DNA from: Polytrichum commune
Lineage: Eukaryota > Streptophyta > Polytrichopsida > Polytrichales > Polytrichaceae
Reading direction: 5' to 3'
DNA length: 64,000 bases
Assembly: GCA_950295325.1 (NCBI GenBank)
Contig: OX485805.1
Span: 29,747,501 to 29,811,500 of the forward strand
Shown piece by piece: positions 23,801 to 34,925 of the stretch. Below the pieces are notes generated by a model. That model was not told where the DNA came from and made no database searches. It worked only from the letters and a program-made list of their open reading frames with translations. How positions within the stretch are numbered: the first letter of the stretch is position 1; every line of letters begins with the position of its first letter. The translations under genes and the position numbers were made by a program.

Positions 23801-25167
23801 GGTCATTAAGTGGGATCCTTGATCTTTACTTCGTTGTGTCAAAATTGGCTGCTACATGAAAGAGTCAATATAGTTATCCTTCAACTCAATTGGAGGAGTT
23901 GATCTCCTACGATTTTCCATTGGTTGTTTTGCATGGAATGTCGTTACTTTCTTGCCAGTTATGATGGTGCATCCTCGGAGGCGGTGTTTGAATTTGAGTA
24001 GAGAGCAACCTATTGCGGTTCATTGAGGGCCAAACTCATTTTAGCACCTCTTGACATGCCACAATGAGTTTGAGTACCCTCAATGGACCATTGTAGAATG
24101 TTCTTCGGTCAAATCTCGAGAATAACTTCAAGCGTGCACCGCAAATTTCCCGACATGGAAGGTATTTTACGCAAAAACAACCAACTCCCGACCAAAGTCA
24201 TGTCAAAGTCCTCAACTCTAATGTGACCTAAGAGTATGAAGAAATGAAAATGGACCTTTTTTTCAATTAGGAGTGTTGAAAAGAACGTGTAAAGTTATAC
24301 CTCATCAACACGCGAGGAGAAAGAGGTGAAGTGGCTGGAGCATTTGGCTTCAAGCATTGCAAGGGCTCTCGAGGCTGATGTGTATCGTCCACCACCATAG
24401 CTACCCCAAAGTCATCTTGGCTCGACCTGTGAAGGTAAAACAACATGAGCATTGTTAAGGAGCAGAGTTATCAATTGCTGCAGTGTATAAATGTCACGCT
24501 TACTCATGGTTTCTTCGCAGCGTGGTTGCTGCCAATCTACTAACATGACCTCGGCAGTTTTCGACCAATTTGGGACCAATAGTATTGACACAGAATCATC
24601 TACGTGATGTATGTACATTGGTTATGAGTTTTTTAAGCCATTATGTCCAAATTTGAGCATGAAAGACTTATTGCACAAACAAGGAATTTGAATTGTGCTA
24701 CCATAGCCACCCTAAAGTCATGATCTTGGCTCGACCTGTGATAGTAAATAATATCATCAGCATTGTTAAGGAGCACGAAAGACATATTGCACAACAAAGT
24801 GACTGAGATATATTTCTGTCTTATCTGACAAATCTTTTCACGCTCATTCATGGGCTTCGCCATTGTTGGTTGCCAGTCTACTCAAATGAGGTAGTTTTCA
24901 ACCAACTTCAGACCACCAAGAAGTTTATACAGAATCATCTACGGTGGTTTATGTATATTGCTTCACAATGAGTTTCTGTGAGCAGTTATGTTCAAACCTG
25001 AGCATAAAAGACATATTGCAAAAAAGAGAGTAATTTATCACATACTTGATTAATTTCATGTCTCTCTTGAACACACTCTCGCAGCCGGAGTGGAACGCAG
25101 CCGACACCTCAGATATATTCTCACATTGCAAAGATGATGCAATGCCTTCCAATTCCAATGTACTCAT
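17875..25167 (-). CDS. Gene A: KH-x-SRLExEK repeat coiled-coil protein, 9 exons, 835 aa
   Basis: Exons by homology to gene B: 25046-25167, 24301-24426, 23493-23590, 22795-23201, 22143-22315, 20843-21225, 19187-19909, 18259-18677, 17875-17931. All have GT..AG borders and agreeing phases; the sum is 2508 nt, exactly 836 codons. The start (GAC ATG) is shared with gene B. Residues about 190-250 are Arg/Ser/Lys-rich with RKSK repeats and GWFPRGQK. About 268 LHLSRIEKEK begins an Ala-rich helix ending WCRILKAAG; about 370 AFDVEKEVAAALKAAL; about 471 MLRRVKGLQPEQ..SLATIVATRGLNALL. Then come six motif units (VKHVSRLEAEK, VKHVSRLEKEK, KKHKSRLELEV, VKHKSRLEKEK, VRKLSRLEMEK, KRHVSKLEQEQ), and the end AAWRKAEEEARKIGG. 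No signal peptide or membrane span; basic patches (RRLS, RRVS) suggest nuclear or cytoskeletal location. I recall a conserved, uncharacterised plant family with this layout; the function is unknown. Confidence 0.85.
18650..19090 (+). repeat. Tandem duplication across an acceptor site inside gene A intron 7
   Basis: The exon 8 start and adjacent intron (about 18650-18842: CACAAGTACATCACCTAGG, CCGCCACCCACAG, then ATCACATCAAACTACATCAA and GCAAGACCTCAAAGGTT) recur diverged at about 18866-19085 (CACAAGTACATTACCCGGG, CCACCACCCACA, ATCACATCAAACGACATCAA, GCAAGACCTTAAAGGTT). The two copies make up most of the 509-bp intron. Confidence 0.75.
20290..20778 (+). repeat. 240-bp repeat, units 3 and 4 (gene A intron 6)
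   Basis: Two direct units, about 20290-20530 and 20536-20778, both starting ACTGGCCCAAGAACCAGTGC and containing GACTGTCTCTG, CATACAGATGAACA and GGTATCAGTGCAGATC. They are closely similar to each other and to the units at 17.3-17.7 kb. Confidence 0.8.
22541..22806 (+). repeat. Triplicated 5' splice site at gene A exon 4
   Basis: The true exon 4 end reads, on the minus strand, GCATTCTCCAG|GTAAATG (22795). Two further copies of GCATTCTCCAG|GT lie downstream in the intron, near 22553 (GTAATGG) and 22660 (GTGATTGG), each inside a diverged tandem repeat that also contains CCAATTCCTACCA and CAACACAGAGT-type sequence, with a period of about 105-135 bp. Use of either copy would extend the exon. Confidence 0.7.
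24395..25025 (+). repeat. About 300-bp tandem duplication including a partial copy of gene A exon 2
   Basis: About 24395-24690 and 24700-25025 share TCTTGGCTCGACCTGTGA (the exon 2 acceptor), AGCATTGTTAAGGAGCA, ACAGAATCATCTACG and GAGCATGAAAGAC/GAGCATAAAAGAC in the same order. The second copy begins with a damaged exon 2 start (minus strand GTCGAGCCAAGATCATGACTT, about 24706-24740) that loses the frame, so it is intron sequence now. Confidence 0.7.
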
Positions 25168-25745
25168 GTCTGGGTGATTCAACCTAACCACATGAGCTTG
25201 TCCCAGCCAAACGATACCCTTGAAAATTGTAAAGAAAACCACCAATGCGATCAACTATTGTTACCGCCCATGCACACGAAAGCTCCAACTCCACAAACTG
25301 AGAAACTCAAGCAACAACTTAACCTGCAGATGATCGGCGCCTACTAAACATACCAAAAGGCATTGAATCCTCAAACTTTATCCCACCGAGGGCCCAACTT
25401 CCAAAACGACCTCTATAACCCACCGCATTTCCACTCACTGTGACCTCCGGTCGATCTAATTCACCTTCCAAGGCGAAAACTGAACTAACTCCCCTCTATT
25501 GTTCACTCTCCGGATCAAACACAACAGATTTCTACTACCGTAAAACTCAATCTCCTTCGAAACTTACTGCGAGGAATCAAAATGGGAGAAGTCCTTCGAA
25601 TGTCTCTCTCTCTCTCTCGTCTCTCGTCTCTCGAGGCCAACGGTCCTATGTTTGAAATCGGACGGCTGAGATTGTAGTTTACTTTGTTTTTGAAGTAAAG
25701 AGATGTCCATTGGACGGCTGAGATTTTATCACGTGAGATGCCTGG
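25168..25745 (-). promoter_or_regulatory. Upstream region of gene A
   Basis: The stretch before the gene A ATG has a CT-rich run (GA-rich on the coding strand) at about 25600-25635. It also has an AACGG core at 25639-25643 (CCAACGGTCC) and two copies of GGACGGCTGAGATT (25659-25672 and 25713-25726). The upstream region of gene B has AACGG cores too. No convincing minus-strand TATA box was seen, so transcription start is not placed. Confidence 0.4.
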
Positions 25746-27329
25746 GTTTCATGTTACCGTAGGGGGCCAACACGTACCGAAGACGTGAAGGGACAGTGAC
25801 CCAGTCTGCTGGGGCTCCCTCTATAAACTCTTTACAAATATGTGTACATGCAGCATATTCTTTTTGGGAGAGTTTTGAGGGTTGCATTCAAATGCAAAGC
25901 TAAAGGGAGTTCTTTTTTAAGGCGAAAACACTTAACATTAAAGGATCATGTGGGCCTACCTACTAGGAAGACTCAAGAGTTATCTGGAAAGTCTCTCAAA
26001 GAGGGACCAAACTTAGGGTTTTAAATCATTTCAAAAAGTCAACGTTATTGTATGAAGTCAATTGTTGGAAGGTTGTATGGGCCACATTGATTAGTTTACG
26101 AAACACATAGTCAGAGTGATTGAGATTGGGAAATTTGAGCAAGTACCTCAAGGGCAGGTTTCCATGTCCGTTAGTAACAACCCATAATATTCTAGATAAT
26201 AATGGATTGTATGTGTTCTCATGAAGATAACCAAAGCAACCAAACAACCACGTTCTGGTTGTCGTTCAAAATGTGGAGGGCCGTGACCATGGGCCTCTAG
26301 ACTCCCATGTGCCAACTAAACATATAAGATAACAATGATTGGTTGGCACATACAAACCCACTAATCAAATTTCATCTACATTTGTCCTTATTCCCACCAC
26401 AACCTAGCTAGTGGGCGAGCAACATTCATGGAAAACCACCCTAAGTACTCCATTGTGACTAGTAAATTCTACATTCTAATCTACATACACTAAAAGATAA
26501 TACGTTATGTCATAAGGTAGAGGATGCTATAACCCTCACCCCATTCAAAACCAAAACCAACACCTTCTAATGTTGTAACTAGAACACACCTTTAACCGTC
26601 CAAATGTCTTTAGCGGAAAGCATGCAAGGTTGGTTTTGGGTGAAAGTGGGGAAGATCCCACATGCAAAAGTTATGAGGGTTCAAATTCTTTTAGTGGGTG
26701 GAGTGTTAGTTTTAGTGTGAAGGTGAATTGGGTGAAAGATGGGGATGGTGTTGGGAGAAAATGGGATTGGTTTCAGACAAGTGTTGGGATGAGTTTTGGG
26801 AGCCATTTGCAATGGAAAATGTGTGGATCTAGAGAGGGATTCAAGAAGCTAGGGTGACTTAAAAAATTTGTAGTGCAGCTTTCATATGATGTCCAATTTT
26901 TTATTTTTTATTATTATCATATTTGATTTTTGCCATGTCTAAGCCAATTTGCTAAGCCGATCATGCATATCATTAGTTCAAATAGACTCCAGAAATATAC
27001 CAAATTGTAGAAGGTGTTTATTTGAGCACCCTCTATTAACAATAGAAGGCAGATTGGTCAACCTCGCTGACAATGTCATGGAAACCAGATTGACAACACT
27101 GCATTTGCAAAGAGTGTCTTGAATTATGTAAAGAAAATGATAATAATGATTATGATTTACCAAAAACAATTGATGTTCAACCCAAGGAATTACATACTGA
27201 TTGGAAAACAGACAAAGTTCAACCCTCTGCAATCCACCAATTAACAAGAGAAACAAGGTGACTTCTCTTTGTACCCACCATAGGAGTGTATCGGTCGGGG
27301 AGGGACATACAGAGTCTCCTCCTAGTCCT
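25746..27329. other. Spacer between the two paralogues
   Basis: About 1.6 kb without a supported gene. A plus-strand frame at 26630-26857 has no recognisable domain. The part just left of gene B contains its probable 3' UTR, including a GTCTGTCTGTCT run at about 27447-27474. Confidence 0.35.
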
Positions 27330-27490
27330 CCTCAACATCCTCCTCGACCAGAGGGAAACAATAGTTTCTCCGTCTGTGCCTCACCATCTATCTCACGCAT
27401 CTTTGCCTGGAAAAAACTAATCTACTCTAACTAACCTAACAATCTGTTTGTCTGTCTGTCTATCAGTCTGTTCAGAAATGATACATTTTA

Positions 27491-30400
27491 TTATACATAC
27501 ATGACCACGGCATTCACTTTGGAAGAATGTACGGCTGCTCCCAACCTCCTTGCTTCCTCCTCAGCGCTTCTCCATGCCGCCTGCCAAAAGAAAGCAGGAG
27601 ATTGTCGAAGTCAGATAGATATCCCTATCAATTTGATACTGAGCAAGGCTACCTATCATTCATATGCATTCTGCAGCCTTTGTGCAGCCTTAGCACTTTT
27701 AAATGCAAACCAAGACATGCATGGAAAATCCCACAATTTGATGAATTGCTCAAGTATTGTGAGCATTTCTTCATGAGCTGCTACAGCATGTTTTACAATA
27801 GCTTAAGCATTTTGAAGTTTTCTGAAAGTAACTCGGAGACTTGGTGGTTTCCAGGGCCATGTCGATGAGTTTTGCCAAGCTAACTTGGCCAAGCTTCTTA
27901 TTTTTCATCTGCGGCCTTCACCCTCAGCACATGCACACACAAATAAAAAAGCTTGGGTTGCAAAATTCCATTAGAAATGCCCACAAACAGGTACGGTGAG
28001 CATTTCTTTATCAGCTGCTATTGTGTGTTTCACAATAGCTTTAGCATTGTGAAATTTCCTCAAAGAGAGCTCGGTGATGAATGTCAAGGTGGTGAAATTA
28101 TGTCACATGATTCGTTTGGTACCTGTTCTTGCTCCAGCTTGGAGACGTGTCTCTTAAGCGCCGCGCCGAGGCTAACCCCAGCCCATGCATCAGCACTCTC
28201 CTCCCTTGCTTTGAACGACGGTCTCCTTCTCGCCCATGGATTGGTGGATGCATCAGAATTCGCAGCAACCTGCTTCTCTGTCTCCAGTTTGGTCAATTTT
28301 CTCGTCCCCATGCTAGCCAACCCAGCCTGTTGATGATCCACATTCGCTACATTGTTGTTTACAGTTTCCTCCGCACTTATTGGTGTCTGTACATGGTTCA
28401 GGGTTTCCAAACCCATGGCCTCTCCAGAGGTCGACGAATCCGAACGACTTTCGGTGTACTGCACATTGCTGCTTCCGATGCGGGTCAAGTGATCGGCAGG
28501 AACAGTTTGGGTTGCAGCAGCAGCAATCCGGGCTGCCTCTTTCTCCTTCTCCAAGCGGGACTTATGCTTCACAAGCACATCTCCCAAGCCACCTACAGAT
28601 GATGCATTGGCGATGGCAAAGTTTCGAGCTTTCTTAGGTGGTGATGGTTGAGTGGAACCACCAGTTGCAGCTTCCTTTGCAGCTTGCTTCCCTGCAGCAC
28701 TCAACCTTCTTGCAGCCTTCGCTTCTTCTACCTCTCTTTCCAACCGAGACTTATGCTTGATCAAAGACTCCCCTAACCCCACTTTCCGTGTTAGAGAGAT
28801 TCTCCTACCAGTTTTCCTTGGGGACGGCCTCTTGAAGAACCGATCTGCTCTCTCCAACGCAGCTGCTGCTTTTTCCTGCTCCAATTTGGACATCTTCTTC
28901 ACCCCAACCTTCTCCAACCCTTCAATGTGGCTTTCATGTTTGATCAATTCCGGAGATGATGAAGATGAGGGCTCTGAAGATCCTGATCCATCTTGTGCAC
29001 AGGCTGCTAATTCCATAGCTGCAACAGCCCTCTTCTCTCGCTCCAGCCGAGAGACATGCTTCACAAACATGTTGCCCAAGTCAGGAACAGGGCTGACTGC
29101 TACACTCAATCTCCGCTTTGGAATGGTTTGCTTTCCATTTTCGGCTTTGGCAGCTGCGAGAGCTGCAGCTTTCTCCGCTTCCAGGCGAGACACATGCTTC
29201 ACCAAAATGTCGCCCAAGCCTCCACCATTCTTCACATCCACGTCGTGCTCCAGGCTCTCCTCTCGGAGGAGAGCGTTAAGACCTCGCGTGGCCACAATGG
29301 TTGCCAGGGATGCACATTGCTCTGGTTGCAAGGCTTTCACCCTCTTCAACATGTCTCCGACCAAGGGGTTGCTGATGTTACCGTTGATGGATTCGAAAAC
29401 ATCCATTGCAAGCACCCCCTCGGATGACTTGCTCAGCTCTGCAGTTCACCAAGAGTTTAGCCACATGAGCCAGACCTTGGAACAACGTAATACGACCACG
29501 AACTAATATGCAGTTGCAGGAGATGAATTACCCTGTCGCTATTCTCTACAAGCTCAAAGATTCACCTTCTGAAGAGATTGGATCATAGGATTTTGAAGGG
29601 AGACAGACAGACACATGCCAAGCTATGATCCAATATATCATGATTACCCAACATACATTTGGGCAGTGAATTACCCTGTCACTGCTCCCTACAAGCTCGA
29701 AAAACCTGCTGACAAGCTTGGGCTTTGAAGGGAGACAGAGATACACACACCAAGCTTTGATCCAATGGATCATGATTACCCAACATACATTGGCGTAGTG
29801 AAACAGCATGTCACTGCTCCCTACAAGCTCAAAGATTCACCTTCTGAAAAAATTACGTCATGGGTTTTGGAGGGACACTGCTCCCTACATGGTAGAGGGA
29901 TTGACCTTCAGAAGAAATTAGATAATGCTTTTTGAAGGAAAACGGACACACACCAGACTTTAATCCAATTTATGACAATGACCCAACATAAATTGGGAGC
30001 AGCTGAAAGGACCCTGTCACTGCTCCCTACAAGCTCAAAGATTCACCTTCTACAGCAATCGGGTCATAGATTCTGAAGGGAGACAGACGGACACCAGACT
30101 TAAATCCAATGTATGATGATCACACAAATACACACTGGAGCAGTTGCCATAAACCTGTCACTACTCCCTACCAGCTCAAAGATAAACCTTCTGAAGCAAT
30201 TGGATCATGGATTTTAAAGGTAGACAAACAGACAGAGACACCCACCATTGCTCAATTTTTCGGTGCTTGAAGCTTCAGATGCATGATCCACCCAATCTGG
30301 CTGCACACCTCCAGCGGCCTCCAAGTTCTGTTGCTCTTTAATCAACCGCATCGCATTCCGCAGCTCAGCGTCCTTCAAGTCGCTGGTGTGGCGCAGCAGC

Positions 30401-33400
30401 GCAGCTTTCAAGGCGGCGGCCACCTCCTTGTCCACATCGAAAGCGGTCTCCAGTGTCGCAGAGATGTTGTGGGTGGCTGCTCCTCCGGAGCCTGATGATG
30501 AGTCGGCCGGTTTGGAAACCAGGCTAGGGTTGCGTGGGCCGTTTCCTAAATGGACACCCAGTGCAGCGGCGGCGGCCATAGCCTCGTCTGCTTTTTTCTC
30601 TGCCTTTTGAAGCTCAAGAGCCGCTGTCATGTAAGGGATCCTGAGATCCAAGAATTCACAAAACGAGTCTGTCAGTCACCATATCCATGTACTTGAGTGT
30701 CAAGTTCCAATCCTATAATGGTTTCATGTTCAAGAGCACAAGTGTATGGGGCGGTGATTGCAATGTTGATGCGAATTGCTCACCCAACATATCCATATCA
30801 ATTTCAAATTCCAGTTTTCTTGAGATTTTACAGAAACATGTACCTAGGTGATGATTACAATGTTGATGCGGACTACTCACACATCAAGATTCCAAGACAT
30901 CTATGTAGTTTCAAGTTCCAATCATCTGAAGAGGTTCAATACAAGTGTTTAGGTGGTGATTGCATGTTGATGCGAATTACTCCCCCAACATATCTATGTA
31001 CACGATCAAGTTCCATAGCTCTTGAGAATCTATAGAGTGCGATTCATGCAGATTACTCACCCTGCTGCTTTCAGAATGCGGCACCAAGAGGCTTCCACCA
31101 GTGCTGCTTTCCGGGCTTCAGTGGCATCCTTAGCTGCTGCGGAAGCAGCTCGCTTCTCCCTTTCCACACGTGACAGGTGCAAGTTGGAAGCTCCCAGCAT
31201 CTCATCGAGTGTCGCAATTTTACCCCCTTCCTTCTGCTGTTGTTCCAAGGAAACATCAATGAGAGAGACATTTAAATCCACATCACAAACCCCTAGATCC
31301 ATATATCAACACAGATTCCACATCGTTTCAAATCACATCAAACTATCAAATCAACATCAAATCAATGCCTACCAAACATTGGGTTGCCATTGTAATCTTC
31401 CAATTCCCATATATGATAGTTGCATCAACAAGGATGAAATATGACTTAGATCAATGCTAGACGAATCATAATCTCATAGAAAGAATATCAAATCCTGAAG
31501 AATATGTAAAGAAACTGAAGAAAATGTCTCGGAGAATCTTCAATACATAGGTTAAATACCAACCTGCAGCATCCGAATTTTTCTTTCAAGGTACGACTCC
31601 GTCTTCTGTCCTCTTGGGAACCATCCCAATGATGGTCGGCGCCGAGCAGAGCGTGGACTAGGATCTCCTCCAGCACCCTCTCCTTCTGCACGAAGGATCC
31701 GGCCAGCTCGCCCTGCGAAATCCTTGCTCTTCCTCACACTGGAGCCTGAGTAATCCCTACTCTTTCTCAAATTGGCCACAGCCAAATCCTTGCTCCTTCG
31801 TACAGCGGAACCAGGAGTTATTGATTTCAGGGTGCTGTAAACAATTTCTGCGCTGTTCTCTGTCTCTAGGTGTCGTCTCTTCGCCCCCATTGCTGGATCG
31901 GTCTGAGCATCCGCTTGGGCTTCCATAGGAACTGTTTGAGCTTCTGGAGTGCTGGGGGTTATTTGCTGATTTCTACCATCTTCGGAGATGAGAACAGCTG
32001 TTGATTCCTCCTGCTTCATGTCACCTGCATGTCACACGGAGTCAGTGCATTTGATTCGAAGCATTGATTGCACTCACACTTATGTCATCGTTATGGCACT
32101 CATGTACATCCAATCTTCACGAAGTTGTATGTTCTCACCATCAACATCTTTTGGTGTATCATTAGCCTTGAAAAGAGAGGAGACCTTGCAATCCTCGCTC
32201 TGGGGAACTTGAGCCTGTTCAGAAAGGTCGGAAGCTCCTTTTCTGTCAACAAAGCATCATCCACCACTGTCATTACGCAGATGACAGCATTATAATTGTG
32301 CTAGCAGTATTTGAACAACCTTATGAGCATGCTGCTTGATCACATATTTCTCCTTAGGTGCGAGAATTTATCCAGGAAAGAGAGGTGCTATTCAGTGGAA
32401 CATTCGTAAATTGTCCAAGCATAAAGTATTAGAAGTACAAAAAATGAGTGGGATTGTTACACTGATTGCAGCACAGTATGTTCCACAACAGGAAGAAGCA
32501 GGTGAAATTCAGACACATCGTCTGTAGTGCGCATAAATTCTGATGTAGTGAGGAATAAACCAACAAATGCGTTCATGACAAGAAGAGACTGTATAAGCAC
32601 CTCAATATGTGAGGAGAAAGCGGTGAGGCAGCTTGTGTGTTCAGTCTCAAAGATTGAAATGGCTCCCGAGTCGTCACAGTACTATCCACTGCCATAGCGC
32701 CTCGAAATTCTTTGCTTGACCTGTGTAGTCAAAGACGATTATCAAAGAAGCTAATTAATGAGGAGCTGTGCCACAAACAAAAAAAAAAAGTCATCACAAC
32801 CAATAGTTTATTATGTCCCACCATTTTACCAATCACGGAGATCTCAATGGACAGTATAGCCGCTTCCAATTTCGAGTGAGTTCCAAATGTTCTTACTTTG
32901 CTCAACGAATGGGTGGTTATGGGTATGCAACATATTCATTTGACAAGGACCACCTTGATTCCTCCGTCTTATTCATGCAAATACCACATCTTTTGCAAGT
33001 TTTGTAACTATGAAACTTCTCGGATCACTAATTCTATGAATGCTGTTCACTACTGGGGTTCGGAGCATTCAGATCCTTTCCTCTCAATAACTGCATTGAC
33101 ATTAGGAAGTACACAGTTATCACAGTTTGGCAATGAAGATAACATACTTGAATACTTCTTTCATCTCTTTCTATTTCGTTTCTATCTCGTGTGAGTTGCA
33201 ACTATTCTTCCTTTTGCTCAATAAATGGGTGGTTTTAGATACACAACAAATGCCTAAGAGAAGGCCACCTTGATTACTCCGCCCTACTCATTCAAACACC
33301 TCATCTTTTTTCAGATACGGACTTCTACAGTTTCTCGAATTACTAATTCGATAGGGTTCGGAGAGTTAAGATCCAATTCTCTTAACGAATGCACTCACAT

Positions 33401-33562
33401 CAGGCTAGGAGAAAAATTGCAAAGTTAAAATGCGATGATGATGATGATGATGATGACATACTTCATGACTACTTCCATCTCTTTCTTGAACACATTCTCG
33501 CAATCGGAATCGAACGTGAGAGATGCGATGTCATTCTCGCACTCCACTCCACCCGATGTCAT
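27491..33562 (-). CDS. Gene B: KH-x-SRLExEK repeat coiled-coil protein, 8 exons, 919 aa
   Basis: Exons: 33462-33562, 32601-32720, 32139-32242, 31564-32024, 31061-31233, 30246-30640, 28123-29438, 27491-27580. All borders are GT..AG with matching phases; the total is 2760 nt (920 codons). Exon 5 is the same length as in gene A (173 nt). The order of parts is as in gene A: Arg/Ser-rich RKSKDF region with GWFPRGQK, LHLSRVEREK, WCRILKAAG, AFDVDKEVAAALKAAL, MLKRVKALQPEQ..ATRGLNALL. Next are VKHVSRLEAEK, VKHVSRLEREK, an extra IKHESHIE / VKKMSKLEQEK unit absent from gene A, IKHKSRLEREV, VKHKSRLEKEK, TRKLTKLETEK and KRHVSKLEQEQ, then AAWRSAEEEARRLG. Exon 7 is one piece where gene A has two exons. The 3' end is less sure: the chosen stop follows NAVVMYV, but a possible further exon (27330-27410, start KMREIDGEAQTEK) follows a good acceptor. 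Function unknown; tandem paralogue of gene A. Confidence 0.85.
29531..30240 (+). repeat. About 140-bp tandem array in gene B intron 6
   Basis: Five to six diverged units at roughly 29531, 29671, 29809, 29876 (short), 30016 and 30156. They are marked by CACTGCTCCCTACAAGCTC, AAAGATTCACCTTCTG, GGATCATAG-TTTTGAAGGGA, GACAGACAGACAC and ATCATGATTACCCAACATACA. The array fills most of the intron between exons 6 and 7. Confidence 0.8.
31300..31435 (+). repeat. Intron-resident repeat copy (gene B intron 4)
   Basis: ATCAACACAGATTCCACATC, AATCACATCAAACTATCAAA and TCAATGCCTACCAAACATTG, then GGTTGC and GATAGTTGCA. The same order of words occurs in gene A intron 7 (two copies) and in the aldo-keto reductase intron at about 48050-48165. 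Confidence 0.55.
33434..33459 (+). repeat. (GAT)n microsatellite next to the gene B exon 1 donor
   Basis: About eight GAT units directly at the start of intron 1, immediately after the donor GTATGT on the minus strand. Confidence 0.9.
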
Positions 33563-33899
33563 GTCTCGTCTACAACCTCCTCACAAACCATGCAACAAAT
33601 GCCGTAATCCGAGGTGAATCCCGGAGAAACAGCTCCAAAGAATGTGAACAAATCAACTCCACTCTCCACTCTCAATGGAGCCGAAAGCAGAATTTTCCGA
33701 TTTCTCCACTCAAAAACTGTCAACAAACAAACTCTCCACAGGCTTCACCACAGGTTAACAAACTCAGCTCACACTAAACCCACAAAAATTCCCCGGCACC
33801 CACAAAAGTCTCTATCGCTGAGTTACTGCAATTGATCGAAATGAAGAATGTGAACAATCAATTGGCGGAGCACATGGTCGCCTTAAACTCCGAAATCCA

Positions 33900-34430
33900 T
33901 TGAATGCATCTCTAACGGTCTTCCCTCCGAACCAAAAGCCTCAACGGTCACCACGCTCCCAGTCCCCCATCACAGAGACCGCGTTCCTTGTGTCGGAGTT
34001 CCCCATTCGACATCGCAATCCACATCGGACGGTTATAATTCAATCCCATGAGATGGCGGGAACTTGATGGGAACGAGTTCCCATTTGTAGTTCGGCAGCT
34101 CAACGGTCACTTCCAGTTCCGTTCTCATACCCTATCTTCGCGAGCACGTTCCCTGTTCACGAAAGTCGCTTCTCTGCGTCCACATCGGACGGGTCGGATT
34201 TCGTGTTTGGGGAACTTGTTGGGAGCTTGATAAGGAACGCGTAATTTGTGGTGACGGACGGGATGCGGGAATATCCAGATCTGACGGTGGGGATTCCACA
34301 CGTGGGATAGCTGGGATGTGGAGTAATGGCCGAGTCCCAACAAACTTTTCTTGAAAATTGCTTTGGGGGATTTTAAGGGATTTTGGAGGCAGATTTGGAT
34401 TTTGAACTTAGCTTATCACCTTAACGGCCA
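33900..34430 (-). promoter_or_regulatory. Gene B upstream region with clustered MSA-like AACGG cores
   Basis: AACGG occurs at 33914-33918 (TCTAACGGTCT), 33943-33947 (CTCAACGGTCA), 34102-34106 (CTCAACGGTCA) and 34423-34427 (CTTAACGGCCA), plus one in the other orientation at 34119-34123. Plant mitosis-specific activator elements have the form YCYAACGGYYA and bind three-repeat MYB proteins. The first site fits all but the last base and the others lack the second C. They lie 350-870 bp before the ATG. This is suggestive of G2/M regulation only. Confidence 0.4.
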
Positions 34431-34439
34431 AATTACATG

Positions 34440-34925
34440 ATTTATTGGAAAATGTGCAAACCCAAAAGATACTTTCTACAGTCCACCCTCGATAAATGTT
34501 ACACTTATAAACGTTAACTCATTATATTTGTTAACAAAATCGTACTCCCCTCATATTGCTAACTAGAATGTTAACTATGTTAAATGTTGACAATAATTTA
34601 CTCCCCTCTTTGTTAATTTGCCACTTATAAATGTTAACCTACGAAATACATCCATTACATTGGCTCACAACCTTTCAAGGTGGCAAAAGCCACCAAGTTT
34701 GACTTTTGTGATCAAATTATTCATCTGGACTATATTGATTCTTATTTTGTTTCATAAAAATAAAAGATTGATTTGATACACATATTTTATATATGATAAT
34801 TTTGCAAAACTCACCCTCCATAATTGTAATGAATTTATATTTGTTAAGCATTCAAAAAGCTCCCTTTATAACTGTTACAATGTTAACTCACTATAAATGT
34901 TAGGAAAATTTTACTCCAGAGGTAG
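34440..34925 (+). repeat. Imperfect repeats of the type AATGTTAACTCA-TATAAATGTTA
   Basis: Several diverged units (for example near 34492, 34560, 34612 and 34862) combining a TATAAATGTTA-like word, GTTAACTCA and ACTCCCCTC or TTTACTCC. No coding potential is visible. Confidence 0.5.

Noticed and set aside
25812..25850. TATA box (CTATAAACT) of a plus-strand gene between the paralogues
   Set aside because: No coding region follows on the plus strand; the frame at 25842-26024 has no recognisable feature.
27330..27410. Possible ninth exon of gene B (start KMREIDGEAQTEK) after a good acceptor
   Set aside because: No standard donor in the right phase precedes it in exon 8 (only weak GTGGTC or GTCATG), and the related stretch in gene A lies beyond its stop codon. 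Kept as an alternative within the gene B entry.
28652..29506. 284-residue plus-strand frame over gene B exon 7
   Set aside because: It is antisense to the repeat-containing exon, whose minus-strand frame is longer, conserved in gene A and bounded by splice sites.
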